Assembly: GCA_964458645.1 (NCBI GenBank)
Contig: CAYWJU010000003.1
Span: 62,001 to 126,000, forward strand
Length of the DNA stretch: 64,000 bases
From: DAORHV01 sp964458645
Lineage (GTDB): Bacteria > Patescibacteriota > Gracilibacteria > Peribacterales > Peribacteraceae
Direction of reading: 5' to 3'
The notes under the pieces are model-generated. The model was not told the origin of the DNA. It saw only the letters and a program-made list of their open reading frames with translations, and made no database searches. The position numbers and the translations under genes are program-made. This document shows positions 8,419-16,227 of the stretch, piece by piece (position 1 is the first letter of the stretch; each line of letters starts with the position of its first letter).

Positions 8419-8999
8419 CCCGCATCAAAATCTGTGGCCTCACCCGCGCCGAGGACGTGAAGCTCTGCAACGAGCTCTCCATCGACGCCATCGGATTCAT
8501 CTTCGTACCCGGCACACCGCGCTGTATTTCCACCAAAGACGCCAAAGCGCTGGCCGCACTGACCAATAAAGAAACCGTCGGCATCTTCAGCGAGGAACAG
8601 GAAGACATTCTGGACATCGCCAAGGAAGTCGGCCTGGATGCGATCCAGGTGTACGGCGAAACGCCGCAGGCCGCGAAGTTCTCATCCATCCGCGCCTTCC
8701 GCGAGGTGCCGGACGCGTCACTGATCGAATCGCTGATTTTGGATGAAACGATGGTGCTGCTGGACGGTCCCAAGAATGGCAAAGAGGCAGATCTGGACGC
8801 CATCGAAGCGTTGCCGGAAGGCATTCGCCGCAGCGTCTGGCTGGCGGGGGGACTCACGCCCAAGAACGTGACCGCCGTCGTGAAGCGCATCCGCCCGCTG
8901 GGGGTGGACGTGAGCAGCGGCGTGGAATCGAAACCCGGCATCAAAGATGCAAAGTTGCTGAAGGCGTTTGTCGACGCCGTTCTATCCGCTTCTTCTTAG
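8415..8999 (+). CDS. trpF: Phosphoribosylanthranilate isomerase
   Basis: A 194-residue TIM barrel that isomerises phosphoribosylanthranilate. The strand-1 motif KICGLTR carries the catalytic Cys; GFIFVPGTPRCIS follows, and WLAGGLTPKNV and GVDVSSGVESKPGIKD form the C-terminal phosphate site. The usual LDS/GGTG segment that contains the catalytic Asp reads LLDGPKNGKEADL here, so the Asp is kept but the loop is changed. Start overlaps trpC by ATGA; two bases separate it from trpB. Confidence 0.93.
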   Translation: MTRIKICGLTRAEDVKLCNELSIDAIGFIFVPGTPRCISTKDAKALAALTNKETVGIFSEEQEDILDIAKEVGLDAIQVYGETPQAAKFSSIRAFREVPDASLIESLILDETMVLLDGPKNGKEADLDAIEALPEGIRRSVWLAGGLTPKNVTAVVKRIRPLGVDVSSGVESKPGIKDAKLLKAFVDAVLSASS

Positions 9000-9001
9000 G
9001 T

Positions 9002-10186
9002 ATGGAAACTCTCGGACATTTTGGCGCATTCGGCGGATGTTACGCATCCGAACTTCTGATCCCAGTCCTGTCCGAGATGGAAGCCGCCTATCTGTCGGCC
9101 AAGGCCGACCCCGCGTTCGATGCCGAGCTGAAGCGCCTGCTGGCCGAGTTTGCCGGACGCCCGACTCCCCTGACGCACGCCAAAGGCATGAGCGCCGACT
9201 GCGGCTGCACCGTGGTGCTGAAGCGTGAAGATCTGCTGCACGGCGGCGCGCATAAAACCAACAACGTGCTTGGGCAAGGCTTGCTAGCGCAGCGCATGGG
9301 CAAGAAGGAGCTGATTGCCGAAACCGGTGCCGGACAACATGGCACCGCGGTGGCCATGATCGGTGCGCTGTTCAAGATTCCGACCAAGATTTTCATGGGC
9401 GCCAAAGACATCGCCCGCCAGCAACCCAACGTCCAGCGCATGAAGCTCTTCGGCGCCGAGGTGATTCCGGTCACCGCCGGATCGCAGTCGCTGAAGGACG
9501 CCATTAACGAAGCCATGCGCTACTGGGTCGCACACTCCAAAGAAACCTTCTACGTATTCGGTACGGTCGCGGGGCCCCATCCGTTCCCGACCATGGTGGC
9601 GGACTTCCAGCGCGTCATCGGCGATGAAGCACGAGCACAGTGTTTGGACCGGTTCGGCAAATTGCCGCATACGGTGTGCGCCTGTGTCGGCGGCGGCAGT
9701 AACGCCATCGGCACATTTAAGGCGTTCGTATCCGACAAAAGCGTGAAGCTGGTCGGTGTGGAAGCCGGTGGTGAGGGCTTGGATACACCAAAACACGGCG
9801 CTGCACTGCAGAAAGGAACGGTGGGCTGCCTGCATGGAGCGCTCAGCTACTGCCTGCAGGACAAGGACGGCCAGATTCTGGAAGCCCACAGCGTGTCGGC
9901 CGGACTGGATTACCCGGGGGTGGGACCCGAACACAGCTTTCTGAAAGACAGCGGCCGCGCCGAATACGTGGCCGCCACGGACGAGGAGGCGCTGGACGCA
10001 TTCGGCTACCTGACGCGTACCGAAGGAATCATCCCGGCGCTGGAATCCTCGCACGCGGTGGCCGCCGCGCTGAAGTTGGGCAAGACGCTGAACAAGGGCG
10101 ACATCCTGCTCATTACGATTTCCGGCCGCGGCGACAAAGACCTGGACTACGTGCTCGGCCTGCGTCCTTCCCTCCTGAACCGATGA
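9002..10186 (+). CDS. trpB: Tryptophan synthase beta chain
   Basis: A 394-residue PLP enzyme that condenses indole with serine. The PLP lysine lies in LKREDLLHGGAHKTNN. ETGAGQHG (residues about 109-116) is the catalytic Glu motif, and CVGGGSNAIG binds the PLP phosphate. The sequence start GHFGAFGGCYASE resembles the usual GxFGGxYVPE of canonical TrpB1. This, together with the adjacent trpA, argues for the classical alpha-beta complex, not the TrpB2 form. Confidence 0.96.
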   Translation: METLGHFGAFGGCYASELLIPVLSEMEAAYLSAKADPAFDAELKRLLAEFAGRPTPLTHAKGMSADCGCTVVLKREDLLHGGAHKTNNVLGQGLLAQRMGKKELIAETGAGQHGTAVAMIGALFKIPTKIFMGAKDIARQQPNVQRMKLFGAEVIPVTAGSQSLKDAINEAMRYWVAHSKETFYVFGTVAGPHPFPTMVADFQRVIGDEARAQCLDRFGKLPHTVCACVGGGSNAIGTFKAFVSDKSVKLVGVEAGGEGLDTPKHGAALQKGTVGCLHGALSYCLQDKDGQILEAHSVSAGLDYPGVGPEHSFLKDSGRAEYVAATDEEALDAFGYLTRTEGIIPALESSHAVAAALKLGKTLNKGDILLITISGRGDKDLDYVLGLRPSLLNR

Positions 10187-10956
10187 GTAACCCCTACGCC
10201 GCATTGCGCAAAACACTCGGCCGTCCGCTGTTCATTCCGTTCACCGTACTCGGTGATGGCGGACGCGAAGGATCCGAACAGGTCCTGCGGACGTACATCG
10301 AAAACGGTGCCGACGCGCTGGAAGTGGGTCTGCCGTTCTCGGACCCGACCGCCGACGGACCCATCATCCAAGCCGCCGACAAGCGCGCGCTGGATGCCGG
10401 CATAACGGTGGATGATTGCTTCGCCATCCTGAAAGCCGCAACGAAAAAGCACCCGGTGCCGGTCGGCATGCTGGTGTACTACAACCTCATCTTCAAGCGC
10501 GGGGCCGACAAGTTTTATGCCGACTGCAAAGCATCGGGCGTGACATCCGTGCTGGTTGCCGACCTGCCCCTGGAGCACGCCGGCGATGTGTCTGCTGCAG
10601 CCAAAAAGCACGGCATCCAGCCGGTGTTCATGGTCAGCGAACAGACGCCGGACGAACGCCTTACCCGCATCGCCAAGGCCGCCGACGGCTACCTGTACCT
10701 GGTCTCGTACCTGGGCGTGACCGGCAAGAACAACGAGATCGATGCAAGCGGACTGAAGAAGCTGCTCACCCGCTGCCGCGCCAAGACCGATCTGCCGCTG
10801 TGCGTGGGATTCGGCATTCATACACCCGAGCATGTACGCGCCGTGGTTGCCGCGGGTGCCGACGGCGTGATTGTCGGCAGCCGTCTGGTTGCCGCGATGC
10901 CGGATGTCTCCGCCGTGCAAACACTGTGCCGCTCTCTTTCCTCCTCCATTCTATGA
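10183..10956 (+). CDS. trpA: Tryptophan synthase alpha chain
   Basis: A 257-residue TIM barrel that releases indole from indole-3-glycerol phosphate and channels it to TrpB. Catalytic Glu and Asp lie in ALEVGLPFSDPTADGPIIQ. Other family blocks: VPVGMLVYYNLIFKRG, VLVADLPLEHA, YLYLVSYLGVTG and the phosphate-binding GFGIHTPEHV with GVIVGSRLV. The length is normal. It overlaps trpB (ATGA) and the following unknown gene (ATGA), so the latter belongs to the same translational unit. Confidence 0.95.
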   Translation: MSNPYAALRKTLGRPLFIPFTVLGDGGREGSEQVLRTYIENGADALEVGLPFSDPTADGPIIQAADKRALDAGITVDDCFAILKAATKKHPVPVGMLVYYNLIFKRGADKFYADCKASGVTSVLVADLPLEHAGDVSAAAKKHGIQPVFMVSEQTPDERLTRIAKAADGYLYLVSYLGVTGKNNEIDASGLKKLLTRCRAKTDLPLCVGFGIHTPEHVRAVVAAGADGVIVGSRLVAAMPDVSAVQTLCRSLSSSIL

Positions 10957-12233
10957 AGACCTCCACCATTTTCACACGCATCAGCCTGGTCAACGGCGAA
11001 CGCGCCGACCTGCCGGAGGCATTCGGCCAAGAACACGTCGCGGTGACCGAAGGCGTGGACGCGGACATGCAGAATGTCGAGGGATTCCCGGAAAAAAGCA
11101 CGCGTCTCGCGGTGCGCGGCATGGTGAAATCGATGCTCGGCCTGCAATCCAAAAAATCCGACGGCACGCACTCGGTGCTGCCGGAGACACTGCAACCCAC
11201 CGGTGACTTCATGCGGGACCGCCATGGAATGTTCATGGGAGTGCGGTTGCCGGATAATCGCGTCAGCTACATGAAATTCGGCACAACCACAGCCGAGAAA
11301 ATGGCCAAGCGCACCAAAGCCGGCGAGCTGTCCGCGAACGACGTATCGCTGCTGACCGGCACCTGCCTGTTCGCCGCGCACGAGGCGTATGCGGTCGCCG
11401 CCAACGGACGCCGGATGGCGATCTGCGATCCGCGCGACGGCGGCGGCATCACCATGCCCGTCGAGCATCTGGACATCAGCGATGCAGGATCGATGTACGA
11501 ATCGGAACTGCGCCACCGCAACACGCCGTTGATCCGCGCCATGCGCGATCACCCGACCCTGCGCCGGACGTTCATGCATGTCCCGCGCGTCGAGTACTAC
11601 CTGTACGTACTGGATGCGGTGAACCGCGGATTTTTGCCGTCGGCCCTGGCATTGGAATGGTTCGATGCCGTTGACGGCCGGGCGGATGCCGTCCGCGATG
11701 CATGGCGCGCCGATGTCGGCGGCGACCTGGATTGTGAGACGCCGCTGGCCGGGCTGCGCGGACACATCCGTACCGAAGTTACGGCAGGTCGGACCATCGA
11801 GCCGAAAGACCTGGCCATGCTGCTTGCCGAAAGCGACACGCCGTTCACACCGGCCATCCGGCGGATGCTGGCGACCGATCAGGTGAACCAATTCAAGGAC
11901 ATCAACCATCTGGGCTACTGCGCCGAACACATGCGGCTTGCCGCCAATGGTCCCACCATCGCCGTCGCGCCCCCCGAACAGGAGAAAATCCTGACCAACG
12001 TCACCCGTGTCGCACCCGATCTGGCCCGTAACATCGTCTCCATGTACGTGCACGCGCAAGTCGTCGCACCGCAGCGCTTGGGCCTGTACGTATTGCCGCG
12101 CCTCACGAAGGCGTCGCGCGTCGCCGTGCTGGAAAGCATGCAGCGGCAGTACCTGCCGATCGCTCCCGTAACGCAGGGCCCGGACTCCGGCAGCAAGCCT
12201 TGGACGAGCTCGGGCGGCTGGTCATCGAATTGA
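10953..12233 (+). CDS. Unknown protein translationally coupled to trpA
   Basis: A 426-residue protein of no recognised family. ATG 10953 overlaps the trpA stop as ATGA, and no promoter is visible, so it is the eighth gene of the trp operon. Charged and mixed alpha/beta in character, with no signal peptide or membrane helix, so probably cytoplasmic. Notable segments: RISLVNGERADLPEAF at the start, FMGVRLPDNRVSYMKFG, DPRDGGGITMPVEHLDISDAG and a VPRVEYYLYVLDAVNRGFLP block; the C-terminus is helical. It might act in tryptophan or chorismate metabolism or simply be co-regulated. The frame runs upstream through trpA, but that part is a shadow. Confidence 0.75.
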   Translation: MKTSTIFTRISLVNGERADLPEAFGQEHVAVTEGVDADMQNVEGFPEKSTRLAVRGMVKSMLGLQSKKSDGTHSVLPETLQPTGDFMRDRHGMFMGVRLPDNRVSYMKFGTTTAEKMAKRTKAGELSANDVSLLTGTCLFAAHEAYAVAANGRRMAICDPRDGGGITMPVEHLDISDAGSMYESELRHRNTPLIRAMRDHPTLRRTFMHVPRVEYYLYVLDAVNRGFLPSALALEWFDAVDGRADAVRDAWRADVGGDLDCETPLAGLRGHIRTEVTAGRTIEPKDLAMLLAESDTPFTPAIRRMLATDQVNQFKDINHLGYCAEHMRLAANGPTIAVAPPEQEKILTNVTRVAPDLARNIVSMYVHAQVVAPQRLGLYVLPRLTKASRVAVLESMQRQYLPIAPVTQGPDSGSKPWTSSGGWSSN

Positions 12234-12253
12234 TTCGCACATTGCGCTCCGGC

Positions 12254-12277
12254 GTACCGGTACTACAATAACTGCAT
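12254..12277 (+). promoter_or_regulatory. trpR promoter with putative TrpR operator
   Basis: TACAAT (12264-12269) ends 6 bases before the trpR start. The 18-mer GTACTACAATAACTGCAT (12260-12277) overlaps this -10 and the start codon and matches the trpE operator candidate at 13/18 positions. A GTACCGGTAC palindrome (12254-12263) abuts it. Binding here would block trpR itself, as in autoregulated enterobacterial trpR. Confidence 0.6.
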
Positions 12278-12581
12278 GCCCATTACACCCAAGGCGCTGA
12301 AGGATCTGTACGAACTGTTCGCATCACCCGCTTCCCCCAAGGAAAGCGAAATGCTGCTGAAGGACATCCTGACACCGCAGGAGCTGGAGGCCATCGCAGA
12401 ACGCTGGCAGCTCATCCAGGGGCTGGCATCCGGCATGACCCAGCGCGACGTAGCCAAGAAGTGCGGCGTGAGCATCAGCAAGATCACGCGCGGCGCGCAT
12501 GAACTGCAATACGGCAGCGGCGGCTTCCGGCATTTCTTGAAGAAGCTGAAGAAGCCGATGGGGGGTTATCTAGTGCAATAA
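12276..12581 (+). CDS. trpR: Trp repressor (TrpR family)
   Basis: A 101-residue all-helical DNA-binding protein. The central part is the TrpR signature: DILTPQELEAIAERWQLIQGLASGMTQRDVAKKCGVSISKITRGAHELQ, with the helix-turn-helix in MTQRDVAKKCGVSISKITRG. In characterised repressors two tryptophans bind a dimer and allow it to bind operators. The RWQL arginine and the ITRG arginine/glycine that contact the ligand and operator are kept. It lies 42 bases after the trp operon's last gene but has its own promoter. Regulation of the adjacent operon is the obvious inference, supported by the shared operator-like motif. Confidence 0.93.
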   Translation: MPITPKALKDLYELFASPASPKESEMLLKDILTPQELEAIAERWQLIQGLASGMTQRDVAKKCGVSISKITRGAHELQYGSGGFRHFLKKLKKPMGGYLVQ

Positions 12582-12617
12582 AAAAACGCCCGGCCACTTG
12601 GCGCGAGCGTTTTGTTC
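12582..12617. terminator. Bidirectional terminator between trpR and the SLH gene
   Basis: An AAAACGC arm (about 12584-12590) pairs with GCGTTTT (about 12607-12613) around a GC-rich loop, flanked by A on the left and T on the right, between the stops of two convergent genes. Either strand could use it. Confidence 0.65.
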
Positions 12618-12627
12618 TGCGAGATGA

Positions 12628-13734
12628 CTACTTGCCGCTCAACATATTCTTGATGTCGGCATCCGTCGGACGCATCGCCATGCGGATCTTTTCACCCTTG
12701 CCGTCGATGAGCACAAACGTGTCCTGTACGACCACGCCGTATTTCTGCTTCAGTGCAGAGGCTGTGTCGTAATCGACCTTGTAGGTGGAAGCCGCATACG
12801 GGACGCCGGCCGCATACCAAGCGGTAAGGTCCTTGTCGTCAGCCTGGCAATCCGGACACCATGCGGCATGGAAGAACAGCACGGAAACCTCGCCGTTGCC
12901 GAGTACGCCTTGGTTGTACGCCATATAGCTTCGCTCGCCCAGGGCTTGGGCCTGGGAGGGATCTTTCAAGCAAGCACTCAGAGCCGCATCTTGCGTCCAT
13001 CCGCACGATCCGTCCTGCTGGCGGCCGCACTGAGCGGTCTTGTAGCAGGCGTATTCATCGCGGAATTCGCAGGTCGTCACGCCGGAATCACTGCCTTCTT
13101 CCACGCACAATTGGCCGCTGCAGCCGGACACCACGCACTTCGCGAGCGTACCGTCGGTGACACCGGGGTTCTTGATGCGATAGATAATTTCGGCCATTTC
13201 ACCGCGGGTGATTTGGTGATCGGGCGACGACGCGGCGTCGGGCAGTGCATCCTTGGTCTTCAGCACTTGCAAGTACGGGCGGTACCAGACCGGGTCTTGA
13301 GTAGCCACCGTAAAGCCGAACGTCTTCACGACGATCTTGGCGGCCTCGGCGGTATTGATCGGTTGATCGGGCTTGAATGTACCGTCCGGATAGCCGGAGA
13401 TGATGCCGCGCTTGCGAGCGGTGCAGACGTAGTCCACGAACCAGCTGCTCTTGGGAACATCGCTCAGGGCCGGGCCGTCGTCACTCTTGTTGCACCCCTC
13501 GATGTCGGGGGCGGTGACGATGCTGCCGACCACGATCTTCGTGAACTCGGCGCGGTTAATGCTGTTATTCGGACGGAACGTACCGTCGGAATAGCCGCTC
13601 ACGATGCGTTGCGATTGCACGTACGCAATGGCGTTGGCATACGGAGAATCGAGCGGGACGTCTCGGAAGGCGGCCAACGCAATGACCGGAGTAAGCAAGG
13701 CGACGGAAGCCGCCAAAAGTTGAGTGGTGCGCAT
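12628..13734 (-). CDS. Secreted SLH-domain protein with eight-cysteine cluster and thioredoxin-like domain
   Basis: A 368-residue exported protein. After a signal peptide (MRTTQLLAASVALLTPVIALA) come three S-layer-homology modules (about 23-185): FRDVPLDSPYANAIAYVQSQRIVSGYSDGTFRPNNSINRAEF, a second with IISGYPDGTFKPDQPINTAEAAK, and a degenerate third. A Cys-rich block (about 200-260) matches the eight-cysteine-cluster type: CVVSGCSGQLC, then YACYKTAQCGRQQDGSCGW. The last 100 residues are a thioredoxin-like domain with VLFFHAAWCPDCQ as the redox motif. SLH modules anchor proteins to cell-wall polysaccharide, so a wall-tethered oxidoreductase is plausible. The thioredoxin part is closely similar to that of the protein at 62128. 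ATG 13743 in the same frame is an alternative start. Confidence 0.88.
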   Translation of the reverse strand: MRTTQLLAASVALLTPVIALAAFRDVPLDSPYANAIAYVQSQRIVSGYSDGTFRPNNSINRAEFTKIVVGSIVTAPDIEGCNKSDDGPALSDVPKSSWFVDYVCTARKRGIISGYPDGTFKPDQPINTAEAAKIVVKTFGFTVATQDPVWYRPYLQVLKTKDALPDAASSPDHQITRGEMAEIIYRIKNPGVTDGTLAKCVVSGCSGQLCVEEGSDSGVTTCEFRDEYACYKTAQCGRQQDGSCGWTQDAALSACLKDPSQAQALGERSYMAYNQGVLGNGEVSVLFFHAAWCPDCQADDKDLTAWYAAGVPYAASTYKVDYDTASALKQKYGVVVQDTFVLIDGKGEKIRMAMRPTDADIKNMLSGK

Positions 13735-13841
13735 ATCGGGCATTGTTACAGACCAATGCCATTCCTCCTACGAATTTGTCTCGTATGTATGGACGCAATC
13801 TGTTGTGAGCTCCAGGCCGTGCGTTTTGAGCATAGTTCTGG

Positions 13842-13847
13842 TATAAT
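13842..13847 (+). promoter_or_regulatory. Extended -10 promoter of the histidine kinase gene
   Basis: TATAAT preceded by TGG (extended -10) ends 9 bases before ATG 13857. No good -35 is visible, as is common for extended -10 promoters. The mRNA would be essentially leaderless. Confidence 0.65.
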
Positions 13848-13856
13848 CAGAAGATT

Positions 13857-15290
13857 ATGCCGTGGTATTCAGCCGAATCTCAGATGAACGCAGCGCGTCG
13901 GTTCTCACCGACGTTGCCCATCGTGCTGAGTACGTTGGGTATTTCGGTTGCAATCGTTGTGGTGGGAACGGTGTTTTTCGTGCGTGGTCAAATGCTCATG
14001 CGTGACCAGCTGCGCGAACGACTCTTGAGTACGGCGGCGGTTGCCGCAATGCAATTCGACGGCGATGTACTGGAGGGCATTCGCACCGCAGAGGACATGA
14101 ATACTCCGCAATTTGCGGACATCGTGGAGCGATTGCAGCGAATCCGTGAAGATGTGCCGGATGTTCGCTACGCCTACATCATGCGCAAAACGGATGATCC
14201 GAACGTGCTGTCGTTCGTCGCCGATGCAGACATGCTCCGAAAGCCCGAGGAATTAGACATCAACAACAACGGCACGGTGGACGCCGATGAAGAGCCGTCG
14301 GACTTCGATGAACGGTACGACGCTACCGACATGCCGATTTTGCGATTGTCTGCTTTCACATTGCCTTCGGTCGACGAAGAAACGACCACCGACCGCTGGG
14401 GACAGCTTATTTCCGGCTATGCGCCCATCCACGCCAGCAACGGCGTCATTGTTGCAACGTTGGGCTTGGATATGAACGCCGAGCACTATGTGACGCTTTC
14501 CCAAAGTATGTTTTCACCAGTGGCGATGCTGCTCATCGTGCTGGCAATCGTCACGATCGGCGCGGCCGTCGTGCTCCTCGGCTCACGAAAGCAATTGGAG
14601 AGCATGCACCGTATCGAAGCCGAGCGGTCTGGACTGCTTCGCTTGGCGTTTCACCAATTGGGCGGCCCCCTGTCGATCATCAAGTGGTCTCTGGAACTGC
14701 TGCATGAAGACGCCCCCGCCGCCGCACGCCAAGTACTCGGAAACATGGATGAAGGTGTAAAACGACTGAATAACATTCTCCATACGCTGCACGAAGCAGA
14801 TTTGGTCCACGAAGGCCGAGTGCAGTACAAAGCGGAGACCGCTTCACTGAATGACATCGTGAAAAGCGTTTTGAGTGAATTCGAAGCAAACGCCGAGCGA
14901 CGCAAGCAGCGAATCATTCCCGAATTGGGGCCGGATATCACCATGAAACTCGATCCAAAGCTCATTGCTGGAGTCATTCGGGAACTGCTGAATAACGCGA
15001 TCGACTTCTCGTTCGATGGCGGTGAAATCACCGTAAAAACATCGGCACAAGCAGGCTGGGCGCAAATGGAGGTTATTGATCATGGCTGCGGAATTCCCAA
15101 GCAGGACACATCTCGCATTTTCGACGAATTCGAACGCGGCAGCAATGCAGCTACCTACAAGCCCGACGGCAGCGGCCTGGGGCTCTACATTGTCCGCGGC
15201 ATCATCGAGCGGGCAGGTGGAACGATTTGGGTGAAGAGCCGCGAAGGACAAGGAACGACGGTGACATTCCGATTGCCAATCGCACGGTAA
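13857..15290 (+). CDS. Membrane sensor histidine kinase, orphan, with EF-hand-like loop
   Basis: A 477-residue kinase. An N-terminal membrane helix (about 22-43) precedes an extracytoplasmic sensor region of about 165 residues, and a second helix (about 218-240) leads to the cytoplasmic part. The HisKA region carries the phospho-acceptor His266 in FHQLGGPLSIIKWSLELL. The ATPase domain has NNAIDFS (N box), DHGCGIP (G1) and GSGLGLYIVRGI (G2). The sensor domain contains DINNNGTVDADE (residues 134-145), which fits a calcium-binding EF-hand loop at positions 1, 3, 5, 9 and 12, and an adjacent acidic stretch. No response regulator is encoded nearby, so its partner lies elsewhere. Confidence 0.9.
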   Translation: MPWYSAESQMNAARRFSPTLPIVLSTLGISVAIVVVGTVFFVRGQMLMRDQLRERLLSTAAVAAMQFDGDVLEGIRTAEDMNTPQFADIVERLQRIREDVPDVRYAYIMRKTDDPNVLSFVADADMLRKPEELDINNNGTVDADEEPSDFDERYDATDMPILRLSAFTLPSVDEETTTDRWGQLISGYAPIHASNGVIVATLGLDMNAEHYVTLSQSMFSPVAMLLIVLAIVTIGAAVVLLGSRKQLESMHRIEAERSGLLRLAFHQLGGPLSIIKWSLELLHEDAPAAARQVLGNMDEGVKRLNNILHTLHEADLVHEGRVQYKAETASLNDIVKSVLSEFEANAERRKQRIIPELGPDITMKLDPKLIAGVIRELLNNAIDFSFDGGEITVKTSAQAGWAQMEVIDHGCGIPKQDTSRIFDEFERGSNAATYKPDGSGLGLYIVRGIIERAGGTIWVKSREGQGTTVTFRLPIAR

Positions 15291-15362
15291 AGAATCAAAT
15301 CCAAAGACAGCAAATCCCAAAACCGTCTTTGTTTTTTGGGATTTTGGATTTTGAAATTTGGT
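15291..15362. repeat. AT-rich hairpin repeat, copy A
   Basis: The gap after the kinase holds nested inverted repeats: CAAATCC (from 15296) with GGATTTTG (to about 15353), and AAATCCCAAAA (15312-15322) with TTTTGGGATTT (about 15334-15345). The sequence resembles a second element at 49588-49672 in composition and in the CAAATCCCAA core. It may serve as a terminator. Confidence 0.6.
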
Positions 15363-15414
15363 TGTTTTCCCCCGCCATGCTATCGTCATCGTACGTGCTG
15401 CAAGTTCGATTCTT

Positions 15415-16227
15415 ATGACTGCAACGTCGCTCATCACCATGCGGGAGACGCTCGAGGCCTCACTGGTCGTGGGTATTGTGCTGACGTATTTGGCCCGCAC
15501 ACATAACAACAAGCACGTGAAGTTCGTATGGTTCGGCGTGAGCTGCGGCATTCTCGCCAGTATTTTGCTGGCGCTTGTTTTTACGACGTATTCCGATCTG
15601 CTCACAGGTTCTGCCGAGCAAATCTACGAAGGCACGACAATGTTGATTGCAGCCGCGCTGTTAACCTGGATGATCTTGTGGATGATCCGCCAAGGTCGCG
15701 AAATGCGCAGGAATATCGAAGGAGAAGTCGCGACGCACGTACAGAACGATCATCCCATAGGGATTTTCTTGCTCACGTTTTTCAGCACTGCCCGCGAAGG
15801 CGTGGAAACCGTCATTTTTCTCCAGGCTTCCTTACTGCACGCAAAAGCCGGAGCGCATTTGGTTGGATTTTTGTTCGGCATCGGTGCGGCATTGCTGATT
15901 GCCTACGGCATGTTCAAAGGGTTCTCGGTATTACCGCTCAAGAAGGTTTTCACGGTCAGCAGTTGCCTGCTTCTCCTCTTCGGAGCAGGGCTCGTAGCAC
16001 ACGGCATCCATGAATTCCAGGAAGCCGGCATCCTGCCGTATCTCATCGAACATGTGTGGGATATGAATGGATTCGTGCATGAAAACAGCACGCTCGGTGA
16101 ATTCCTGAAGAGCATCTTCGGCTACAACGGCAATCCGTCGCTGCTGGAAATTTTGGGTTACGCAACCTATGTCGTGCTTATCACGGGAATGTGGCGCCGC
16201 CTGAATCGGCCAGCGAAAGCGGCTTAA
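15415..16227 (+). CDS. FTR1/EfeU-type iron permease family protein
   Basis: A 270-residue membrane protein with seven or so hydrophobic segments and two RExxE motifs: RETLE (residues 10-14) in the first helix and REGVE (about 127-131) in the middle. These motifs bind Fe3+ in the FTR1/EfeU high-affinity iron transporters. No EfeO or EfeB partner, copper oxidase or ferritin is adjacent, so the substrate is inferred from family only. ATG 15415 places the first RExxE at the usual distance from the N-terminus. The stop interlocks with that of the convergent VanW gene (TTAA shared). Confidence 0.82.
   Translation: MTATSLITMRETLEASLVVGIVLTYLARTHNNKHVKFVWFGVSCGILASILLALVFTTYSDLLTGSAEQIYEGTTMLIAAALLTWMILWMIRQGREMRRNIEGEVATHVQNDHPIGIFLLTFFSTAREGVETVIFLQASLLHAKAGAHLVGFLFGIGAALLIAYGMFKGFSVLPLKKVFTVSSCLLLLFGAGLVAHGIHEFQEAGILPYLIEHVWDMNGFVHENSTLGEFLKSIFGYNGNPSLLEILGYATYVVLITGMWRRLNRPAKAA

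Noticed and set aside
10416..10952. N-terminal extension of the unknown trp-operon gene
   Set aside because: The extension lies entirely within trpA in another frame, and ATG 10953 forms the same ATGA coupling used throughout the operon.
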